Source: Nevskia sp.
Lineage (GTDB): Bacteria > Pseudomonadota > Gammaproteobacteria > Nevskiales > Nevskiaceae
DNA: 64,000 bases
Reading direction: 5' to 3'
NCBI GenBank assembly: GCA_023229645.1
Contig: JALNYU010000021.1
Span: forward strand, 7,686-71,685
Both the position numbers and the translations under genes were made by a program. Position 1 is the first letter of the stretch; each line of letters starts with the position of its first letter. This document shows positions 45,992 through 57,900 of the stretch, piece after piece. The notes beneath the pieces were generated by a model. It did no database searches. It was not told the DNA's origin and saw only the letters and a list, made by a program, of their open reading frames with translations.

Positions 45992-48900
45992 ATGACTTCG
46001 ATTATTGTTGGCAATGGGCTCGGGATTTTAGATAGCAGCCTGACGCAGCTAAATGGCTTTGGCAGTGCTGGCGGCGCGGCGATCGGCGCCCAGGGGCGAG
46101 ACGGGGCGTTGGTCAATGCCGCAACAGGGAATCTGTTGCTCAGCGCGCGCGACGAATTCCTCGCCAGTATTGGGCTGGATACCAGCCTGACGCGAACCTA
46201 CAACAGTCAGGGCCAGTTCGACGGCGATAATAATGACGGCTTCAGGCTGTCGATTTATCGCAGCTTAACGCTGGCAGACGATCCCGCAAGCAATCACGGG
46301 GTTATTCAGCGAGTCGGTGGCGACGGCCATGTCTCGACATTTACTTACGATGCCACCGACGGCGCTTGGCACAGCTCCGAAGGCGCCGGCGCCCGAGACA
46401 CGCTCGCGTTCGCGGCCGGCCAATGGCAGTACACCGAAGGTGGGACCGGCTTCCGCGAAACTTACAGCGCCAGCGGCCAGCTACTGGCGGCAGCCGATGG
46501 CGACAACAACGTCGTTACCTACAGCTATACCGGGAATCTGATCACCCAGATTCAGGACGCTTCTGGGCAGACGGTTTATCTCGAATACAGCGGCAACAAG
46601 CTAGCCGATATCCGCATTGTCGGACTGACGCCGGAGGCCACCTCGGGAGCCAGTACCGAGTCGATCATCCGCGTCCGCTACAGCTACGACAGCCTGGACC
46701 GCCTTCAATCGGTGCAGGTCGATCTCACACCGGGATCCGACAACAGCACCGCTGACGGTAAGGTTTTCAACACTCATTATGAGTACGACGGGAATAGTGC
46801 CCGCGTTACAAAAGTGACGCAGGACGACGGCAGTTCGCTGGCAATCAGCTACATTCAGATCGACGGCGAATACCGTGTTGCAACGCTAACCGATGGCCTT
46901 GATCGCATCACGTACTTCGACTACGACCTCGCCGCTCGTCGCACCGACGTTACCGATGCCTTGGGCTATGTCACCAGCTATACCTACGACGACGCCAACC
47001 GACTGACGCAGGTCGATGCACCGACCACGGACTCGGGTGCCGCAAGCATCCAATACAGCTACGACGAACGCGGCAACGTCATCCGCGTTACTGACAGCGA
47101 GAACCGGTCAGTCGATTACGGTTATGACGCACACGACAATCTCATCCTCGTCAGCGATGCCCTCGGCAACACCACGACTCGCAGCTACGACGGCAACGAC
47201 CGCCTGCTAACGAGCGCAGTCTATCTAAGCGTTGATCCGAACAGCGGCACGCCGATTGGGCCGCCAAGCACCACCCATTACGTCTACGACGATAGCCTGC
47301 GTCTTAACTTCAACCCCAGTTTTATCGTCACGCCGGAAGGCCGCGTTGCGCAGTATCTTTATGACGCACGCGGCGAACAGACCTCAGCGATTCAGTACCA
47401 AGGTGCGTTCTATCACGGCAGCGACTTTACCAGCGGCAGCCTAGCAACCTGGGCTGCTGCGCAGAACAAAACACGAACGCAGCGCGTCGATAGCCGCTAC
47501 GACCTCACCGGCCAGATCAAAACCGTTACCAGTTACGCGGGCGTCAACAGTGACGGCACGGGCCGCGCCGACGGCAGCCAAAGCACACGCCGATATGTTT
47601 ATGACGCCCGCGGCCGCTTACTCATTAGCGTTGACCCGCGCGGAACCTCTACCGCTGCCGGGCCGCCGTATGTCACGCGCTATGTTTATGACGGCCTTGA
47701 TCGGACGATTCAGATCGTCGATGCCACGCAACGCGTAACGCTGACCCATTACGACGACGCAAACAACCAAATCGTCACCACCGCTGCGAACGGCTTGCAG
47801 ACGACGTCGGTCTATAGCAAGGCTGGCGAAATCCTAAGCGTCAGCCGAGCGAGCAGTACCGGTCAGGCACTCGGAACCACCGCATATACCTATGACGCCG
47901 ACGGGCGACTGCGAATCACGACCGCTCCGACCGGGGCCCGCACTTTTTATCTCTACGATGAACGCGGCCGGCAGATTGGCGTCGTTAGCCCTGCAGGCGA
48001 GTTTACCGAGACGGTTTATAACCGTGCGAACCAAATTATTCGCACAATTCAGTATGCCCAACGCCTCTATAGCACGAGTCTGCTCGTCGATTCCGACGGC
48101 AATCCTAGCCGGTACGTCGACCTCCTTTATCTACGAACGCTTGCCAGCAGATCCAACTATGGACCGTATCTAGACCTTGATGCTGACGACAGCAGCGACA
48201 GCTTCGGAAGTGATTATCAAACCCGATATACAGTACGTGGCAGCAATACCGCTGCCGTAGACAGCGATCTGACCGTCAGTGATTCCGACAGCATCGATCT
48301 CACTTCTGCAACGATCCAGTTAGACAATCGTCTCAACGGCGCCGAAGAAAGGCTATCGATCGATTTAAGCGGCACCCTGCTTACCGCGAACTACGATGCT
48401 CAAACCGGCCAGTTGCAGTTAACAGGTGCTGCATCCGTCTTTCAGTATCAACGGGTACTGCGGACACTGACCTACCGCAACGACGCCGTCGCAATTGCGA
48501 ATGGCAACCGTAGTGTTCATATCAACGTCAGCGATGGTCAGCAAGTAGGCAACGACGCGGTTTCAATCATTTCTGTAGACGTTGCGCCGATTGCGCCGAC
48601 ACTCGATCTCGACGCCAACGACAGCACTGCGGTTGGTACCGATTATCGAGTTGCCTACCACAGAGACGACCTGATTCCGCCCGGCGAGACAGCGCCGATC
48701 ATTTCTGCGGTCGATTCTGACCTAACGATTACCGCGCCGAACGGCTATCTAACCTCCGCCTATATCGCGCTTGGCTACACACCGGACCTCGCTGATGAGC
48801 GGCTTCTAATCGACTTGAGCGGAACACCGATTACCGGCAGCTACGACTCGGCGACCGGGCAGTTACAGTTGACCGGAACCGCGACCGTCGCGCAGTACCA

Positions 48901-51900
48901 GCAGGTGTTGCGGACGTTGCAGTACCAAAATAATTCCACACAACTAGCGGATGGCCCTCGCGGTATTGTTATCTCCGTCAGCGACGGGCAATCGACCAGC
49001 AACGTCGCCAACGCATTTATCGACGTCGACACTACAATCGGGCCCACGACCAATGGCGGCGACGCTGGCGTCTTTAACGCCATCTACATCGATCCGGCGA
49101 ATTCCACCAATCGCATTACGGCCTATTTTTATGATGCTGCCGGGCGTCTGGCGTATGCGGTCGATTCGCAGGATTTCGTTACCCAGTCGATCTACGACGG
49201 CGCAGGGCGGAAAACTGCCGATATTCGTTATGCCCGCTCAGCGACCGGCACGGTGCAGAACGCTGACGGCACCACGACGCTGCTGCTAACACCAAGCTCG
49301 GAAGATCGAACAACTCGCTATTTCTATGACGAAGATGGTCTGCTAGTCGGGACCTTGGATGCAGCCGGCTATTTAACCGAGACGGTGTATGACGCCGCTG
49401 GCGAAGCCGCGCGCACGACCACGTATGCCACCGCCACCAATTCGGCGCTGCGCGCCACCGGCACGCTCGATGCGCTGCGTCCTGCAGCGAACACACAGTA
49501 CGATCGTACCAGCTACGCCTTCTACGACAGCGAAGGACGAATCACCGGCAGCCTTGATGCCGAAGGCTACCTCACAACCTACGAATACGATCTCGCCGGC
49601 AACCAGACCCAGCAAACACGGCACCAGAACCCGGTACTCACCAGCCCAGCCAATGCCGCCCTGTTCGAACAAAACTTCGACAACAGCCTGGATGGATTCG
49701 GTGCAGGCCCCATCTTTGCGCCGCCAACGGCCGAGTTTTTCTCCGTTGAGAACGGGCAGCTTGCGCTCCATACGCGGTCCAGCGCTGAACCGCTGAGTTT
49801 TGCCGATAGCTTTCCGCTGCTGATCGGAAACCGCGACTACGCCCAATCGGAGGGCGTCACCTTTCGTTTCGAGTTCACGATTCCACAAGGCGGCGTATCC
49901 GGCAGCATTTATATCGGAATTACCAATTTGCCTGGGGATGGCGCCGCCCTCCGCTCGCACGATCTCTATCTGAGTCAAACCACAGCGACTTGGGAAAGCG
50001 ATGTCGGCTACGGCAGCGAGCAGGGCTCGCCCGTCAACCTAACGCCGGGCACAACCTATGTCCTAGTGTTCACCACGTCGGCCTCCGGCACCACCTTGAA
50101 TCTCGCTGAAAAAGGCGCGCCGAGCGGAAGTTTGTTGAGTCATTTCGATGGGCTCACGGATTTTGGTGATATTCGCTCCTTCTTCCAGGTTTACCACGGC
50201 CCCGGCGTGCAGGACTCAACGGTCTACGTCGATAACGTCGCGGAACTTCCTGGCAGCGCCAGCGGCGCCAATACGTTCTCCGGCATCGCTTCGGGGCTTG
50301 CTGCCGGCACTTTGGGCGAACTTGAACTTTCGGATCTGATCGTCGCTGCGTCCGGCGCCGGCGACCGGACCACGACGCAGCAATACGACGCCCTGAACCG
50401 CCTCGTACAGCAGACCGACTATCAAGGCACGGTCACAGGCTATACCTATGATCCGCTCAGCGGCTATTTAACGTCGAGCACCCGCGCGCTCGGCCAGCTC
50501 GACAACCAGGGCAATAGCGAAGCGCGAACCATCAGCACCCGTTACGACGCGCTCGGTCGTGTCATCGCGACCCTATCTGGCGAAGGCAGTGCCGCACTCG
50601 CCGCCGCCGGCAGCGACACCGCGGCCCAAGACGCCGTTTTTGCCAGCTACGGAACACGCTATAGCTACGATCTTGCCGGTCGCCAGATCAGCAGCACCGA
50701 CGCCAATGGTCACAGCACATACTTCTATTACGACCAAGACGGACGCCTGCGTTTTACCGTTAACGCCGCGGGCGAAGTCAGCGAGACACGCTACAACGCG
50801 TTCGGCGAAATCTCGGAAACGACCTCATATGATGGACGGATTGAAGTCGATGGCCTCGCTGGCGGCACACTTCTCTTTGACGACTTCTCCAGCACCGACG
50901 CCATCTTCGACGCACGCCGATCTGACGGCACGTTATATAACGGCGCCGGCCGTTACACACGTTACGAATACATCGATAAACGGGGTCTGCTAAACCAAAT
51001 TGTCGACGCCAACCGCAGCGTCACGCTGCGTTACTACAACGCTTTTGGCGAGCTGCAGACCCAGATTCAGGACACGGGGCCGGATGATTTCCAGGCACAC
51101 CAGCGTATCAACGAATATCGCTACGACACGCGCGGCTTGCAGACGCAAACTATTGTCGACGTTGGTGGTCTCGCGCTCACCAGCCGCGTCTTGCAGTACG
51201 ACGCGTTCGGTCAAGCGCTGCAAACGCAGGACGCCAACGGCAACATCAGCAGCGTCGCTTACGATCGACTCGGCCGCACCGTCGCCGTTACCGACGCGCT
51301 CGACGCGACAGCAGCAAGCACTTACGACGCGTTCGATAACGTTCTGACTCAAACCGATCGCAACGGTCAGACCACACGCTATGCCTACGACGACGCTGCC
51401 CGCAGCGTCACCGTAACCACGCCGGAAGGCATCGTTACGGTTCGCAAAAGCGACCGCAACGGCCAAACCATCGCGATCACCGATGGCGAAAACAACACTA
51501 CCACCTTCGCCTACAATCTCGGCGGCCAGCTTACCCGCACGACCGACCCACTCGGCAACACCACCACCAGCCAGTACGACCACGCCGGCTTGCTACTGAC
51601 GAGCATTGACGCGCGCGGCACGCGGATCGCCTACGCCTATGACGCTGCCAACCGCGTGCTCAGCCGCACGCTGGATCCTTCCGGCCTCAATCTCGTTACC
51701 CGCTATGCTTACGATGCGTTCGGTGAAACCATCGCCGTCACCGACGCCAATGGCGTCGTAACCGAGACCGTTTACGACAACCGCGGCCAAGCGCTCTATG
51801 TCGTCGTCGATACCGTCCCGCGCAGCGGCCACCCCGCGCCGCTGCAGCAGGCCACAGCCTACAGCTACGACGCCGAAGGGCGCGTACTTACGGTAGCCGA

Positions 51901-54900
51901 GGGCATTACCGCAAGCGGCAGTAGCGGTGCCTTTGTGATCGATCCAAGCTCTGCGCTTAGAACGACACAGTATGAATACGATAATGCCGGCCGGCGCACC
52001 GCCCAGATCGTCGATCCGGGCGCTGGCAAACTCAATATCACAACGCGCTATGCCTACGACAACAACAGCAATCTGATCCGCAGCACCGACGCAAGAAGCA
52101 ACGTTACGCGCTATTTTTATGACGCCGATAATCGTCAGCGCTATGTCGTCGACGCGCTCGGTGGCGTCATCGAAAGCCGCTACGACAATGCCAGCCGGGT
52201 GGTTCAGACCATCGCTTACGCTAATGCAATCAAATCATCGGTACTGAGTGACGCCAGCGCTGCGGCCACCATCGGAGCGCTAGTCAATACCGATCCCAAC
52301 CGCGATCGACTCGCAACGCAGCTCTATGATCGCGATGGCCGCGTCGCGTACACCATCGATGCCGTCGGCGCCACCACTGGCTATGTTTACGATCGCGACA
52401 ACCGCGTCGTCAGCAGCACCCGCTACGCTGCCGCGCTGAACATCGCCGCGCTGAGCGCGGAGACCAATCTCTCGACAATCGCCGACCAGCTGGGCGCTGG
52501 CAACTCTGGCGACGAGAACACGCAAACCATATACGACGCCGCAGGCCGGATCAGCCAAACCATCGACGCTGAAGGCAATAGCGAATACTACGCTTATGAT
52601 GGCAACGGCAACCGAACCCAGCTAACCAATAAAAATGGTTCCGTTTTCAACTATCTATTTGATTCTGCAAACCGGCTGATCGAGCAAGACTCGCCCACGA
52701 TTAATGTCTACAGCGGCAATAGCGCAATTCCGACTTCGGTATCAATCCGCACTCGAATTCTCTACGACGGTTTAAACAACGTCAGCGCGCGCATCGAGAA
52801 TTACAATGCCCCCGCCAATAGCCGTGTCACTCGATATGAGTACGATGCAACCGGGCGCCAGGTGCGAACCGTCAACGCCGCGACGCTGAGTCTTAATGGC
52901 ACCGTCTACGGTAGTCAGGTCGGCGTTTACGACGCTGCCAACGACAGCAGCAGCGGCTACGGCAACAGTCGCGCCGATTTTGAAACGGTGCAGGGCTTGG
53001 TCACTGACACCTTCTACGACGCTCTGGGCAACGCCGTTGCCAGTCGCGACGCCGCCGGTAATTACAGCTACAAACTCTACGACAGCGTCGGTCGTCTCGC
53101 TTATGAAATCGACGCCGAACGGCAGGTAACCGCTTATAGCTATGATGCCAACGGCAACCTAACCCGGCAACGTCGGTATGCGGTGGCGATCGATTCCAGC
53201 AGTGGTGGAAGCGGAAGTCTGCAAACCTTAGAGGCCGGGATCAACAGCGCACTTGATGCCAATGGCAATGCCGCCGCCCGCACCGCCGCACTGACAGCGC
53301 TCGGCCGTGTTGCGCTGCAGGTCGGCGATTTGAGCGGCACTGACGGCGGTATTGTGCTGCGACTCAGCGGCTTGAGCGGCGCCGACAGCCGTGATGTCGT
53401 TACCCAATACGATGCGCTCAATCGCCAATCACAGGTGACCCTACCAGGAGTCGATTATTACCTGACGCACGGCGACGGTAGCGCCAACATCGGCCACGCC
53501 AGCCCGACAACGAGCTACCAATATGACCGTTTCGGCGATCTGATTCAGCAGAGCGCACTACGTGATCCATCGAGCGGTGAAACGATCACCACGTACTTCG
53601 GCTATGACCAAGCCGGGCGGCAGACGGACGTACTCGATTCGCTCGGCTATTACAGCCGAAATCGATTCGACAGCTTGGGTCGACTGATTGAAACAACACA
53701 ATACGCGCGTGCGCAGACGCCGAGCCAGGACAGCTTCGGGACTCCGATCTTCGCCGGTTTCACTCCGCTCACCACCAGCCCAAGCGACAACAACCCGGCA
53801 GGCTACGACCGCATCGTGCAATACGGCTACGACCGGCTCGACCGGCAGACCAGCCAGACCCGACACAACATTCGTAACTACACCTTGGATGGCAATGGCA
53901 ATCTAGTCCAGAGCAATACCGACGCGATCACGCGCACTGTCTACGATGGCGTCGGGAATATCGTCTCGACCACCGATGCGCAAGGCGCGACCACACTCAA
54001 CTACTACGATGCACTGGGTCGGTTGATCGGCGTACAACAACCATCCCGAACGAATACGGTTGACTACAGCCGGGTGACGCTACGCAGCTTCAGCGCCAGC
54101 GCGACGCTAGCCAGTCCGACCTCGGTGGCGGTGCAGTACGACACGCTGCGACGCTGGGGCGATGGCGACACGCGGGTCACGATCGAATACGAATCAGACT
54201 ATACGGCCTACACCACTGAAACCGAGTACGACGGCGAAACCGGGAGGACAATCGTCCGCCAGTTTCCGTACACCGCACACGGAACGTTCACGCAGAGTGC
54301 AGATCGCGCAGCGATTGAAAGCCAGACCGGTTTAACACTCGCGCTACCGTCGGACCGACGCAATGTCGTCATTCATTCTTACCGGGTAGAAAAAGCGGTC
54401 AGCAACGGCGCTGGAACCAGCTTCGTAACGGTTTACGATAGCGCACAAAGCAGCGGCCAGCCACGACTGGAAATTGGCCAGCTGCCGAGCGCAGTCGCAA
54501 ACATCACATTTCTGATCAACGGCGTCAGCCCCGCTGGTCAGACCATTACCAAGGTCGGTGACTTCTGGTTCGTCACCGCTCCAAGTCTCCCCGCTGGCGA
54601 CTACCAATACACCATCACTGCGACCGGCAGCACCGGACAGCCCGTCAATCTGAGCAGCGTTGGTGGCACCGCGGCTGGCACATTTGCGGACAATTTCACA
54701 ATCCACCCATCAGAAGATGGTAATTCGCCAAGCATCACGACAGCCAACAGTGCAACGACGCAAACGCCGCTGACGGTGTTTCGCTTTGATGCACTCGGCA
54801 ACCAACTAGCACAAATCCGTTTCGCCGCAGCAAACGTATCGGCGGCCACCTTGGCCAGCGGCATCCTCCCGCCAAGTGACGATTCTATCGACCCGATTAC

Positions 54901-57900
54901 GCGCTACGCCTATGACATTCTCGGCCGCGTGATCCAAACCACAGACGCCGAAGGCGGAGTCGAGGATCAAAGCTACGATGCCTTCGGCAACGTAACGCGA
55001 ACCTGGCAAACGCTGACCGAATACTCGCTGACCAGTACCACACTAGATCACGCGGTGCGGCAGCTGACGCTCACACGCTATGACCAAGTAGGCCGGCAGA
55101 TCGATCAATTCGCGGTGGACGACATCACCGGCGGAGTCGCCGAGGGCACGCATTTCGGAGCGCAGTACAACGCCTTCGGTGAGCAAACGCTGCGGCAGGT
55201 CCGACACCAGCGCGAAAGTGATGATCTAGCGCTGCTAAACGACATCGGCTCGGAATACTACAGCTACGACGCCGCCGGGCGACTGATCCAGAGTAACCAG
55301 AACGGCGCCAACATCGCCTATCGCTACGACCTGCAAGGTAATGCGACCCAAACCGCACTACTGGGCCTGAACGGCGTGCGGATCGCAACCGACACCGTAT
55401 ATGACACCCTTGGCCGCGCGATTCAGCGGCGGCTGCCAGCGAGCACCAATGTCGCGAGCAGCAGCCTGACCCCGAACGATGGCGCAGCGGTGGCGATCAG
55501 TTTTGTCGGCGGCGGAGTGACGGTTGGGGCCTTCAGTAGCGAAGGTTTTCCGAGCAACATTCCTGGCGAGCCCGGCTACACGGTCGTCAACAACGTCCCG
55601 CTGAGCTGGCCGGCGCTGGCTAGCGGTGGCAGCTATCAAGTCCTGATTACCTACAGGACGCAGGGCGGCAATGAAGTTACTTACACCACAACGCTAAGCG
55701 GCAATCAGCTCAGCGGCGGCACAATCGAATGGGACCAGGATTACGGTACGGCCAATCTTGGCAGCCGAGCGTTGATTGCCAGCATCACGCGGATCCGGGT
55801 GGAACAAACTAGCGGTTTGGATCAGGTGATCGTCCGAGCCAGCGGCGTTAGCGGGCCGACGCTGGGCCTGGACCTGACTGGATTCGCCAACGGCAGCGTC
55901 GTCGGCAACAGCCTGTCCTACCGTCTGACAACCGCCAGCGCCTACAGCACAGCAACCGTGACGCCGGCCGGCCTGAACGCCAACCTAGTCGGTCTGCCGT
56001 CCAACCTCGCCGATGGCAGCTACGTCTACTACTTCGACACTGAAGAAAACACGGCCGACTTACCCGCCTCGACGCAAACACGCTGGGCCGGCACCTTTAC
56101 TGTATCGGGCGGGGTCGTTACCAGCTTTGGCGCCGCGCCGACCGACGCCGGCGGCGGCGGCGATGAAAATGCGGCCCCCAGGCCGATCCTCAACCAAACC
56201 CTGGACCGCTGGGGCAACGTCCTCGCCAGCGTTGACCCGCGCAATGCCGAATGGATCACCTATTACCGTTACAACGACTTAAACCAAGTCGAGCAGATCA
56301 CTCAGCCGACGGTCAACATCGGTTTGGAAGACACGACCGTGGTGCCGGGCACGCCGGAAAGCTTTACGTACTACGACAGCCTGGGCCGCGCCATCGGCGG
56401 CCGCGACGCCAATGGCCACCTGAGTACGCGCATTTACGACACGGCAGGCCAGGTCATCGAAGAGCGACGGGCCGATGGGAGTCGCTGGACCTATGCCTAC
56501 GATGCCCTGGGCCGGGAAGTCCAGGAAGGCGACGGCATCGGCCTGAGCACCACGCGCAGCTATGATCGGTTGGATCGGCTGACGCGGGTGCAGCAAAACG
56601 GCTACACAACGGATCCACAGCAATTCTCATTTTACGCCTACGACCAAGCCGGCAACCGGATTCTGAGCGAAAACGGCCTGGGTGAAATCACGACCTCGGT
56701 CTACGACAGTCGCGGCCGTCTGATCGAAGTACGGCAACCGCTGTGGGGGCGCGTTGATTCGACGCACCTCAACCTGCGGACCCAATACAGTTACGACGAC
56801 CTGGGCCGACAGACCATCGAAGCCCGCGGCAGCCAATCCACGCACACCAGCTATGACTACTTCGGCCGGCGGCTGAGCAGCACCGACCTCGCCGGATCGC
56901 AGACAACCTACAGCTACGATGTCTACGGCCGCCTGATCCGGCAGACCAGCACGCGCGTGAACCAGCAACTGGCGACGGCCGGCGCGGCGACCAGCGTCAG
57001 CACCGGTGGCGAAGACCTGGAATACCAGTACAACGCCGACGGCAGCGTGGCGCAGATCATCGACCACAATCCGGCGGGCGACGGCCACGATCGGATCACG
57101 CGTTATGCCTACGATCTCGCCGGCAACCGGACACAAGAACTGGTCGAAGACAGCGTCACCGGCGCACGTTACCAAGATGCGCACCTGTTTTACGATGCGC
57201 TGGGCCGGCTGAGCGCGGAAACCGATCGCGGCGCTTCGATCAGCTACAGCTACGATGCCGTCGGCAATCGCCGGCGAGTCCTGACGCAAACGCAGGGCAG
57301 CACCCCCGGCACCGTGGCCAGCAACGATCGCTGGTACCGCTACGATGCCCTGAACCGTCTGACGCTGGCCAACGGCGGCCGTGTCAACGGCCAGATCGTC
57401 GGCGATATCATCGGCTACGACGGCAACGGCAACCGCGCCTATGTCCAAAGCGGCAGCCTCTACACGCTCTACCGTTACACGCCGGACCATCAGATCAGCC
57501 AGATCTACCGCTCCGGCAGCACCAGCACCAGTACCGGCACCCTCACCCAGCAACGGCGCTACGATGCTGCGGGCCGGGTGGTAGAAATCGACGACAACAG
57601 CTACACCGGCAGCACGCTGACGCGGATTGACCGGCAGCGGCTGTACTACAACGCCGACGGCCAGCTGATCACCCAGCTCAACGACCACGCCACCAACGGC
57701 GCGGCGTTTCAGGCCGATAGCCGGATCCGTTATTCCGACTCCAGCGCCTCGGCCACAGTGGACGACAACAATCGGGGCGCCGTCGGCAGTGATCTGGGCT
57801 TTTACGATCCTAATCTCGGGGGCCAGCCCAGCCGTTACACGGTGGAGGCCAACAACGATAGCGACAGCGCCTACGACTACACCTCCACCTACCGCAGCGA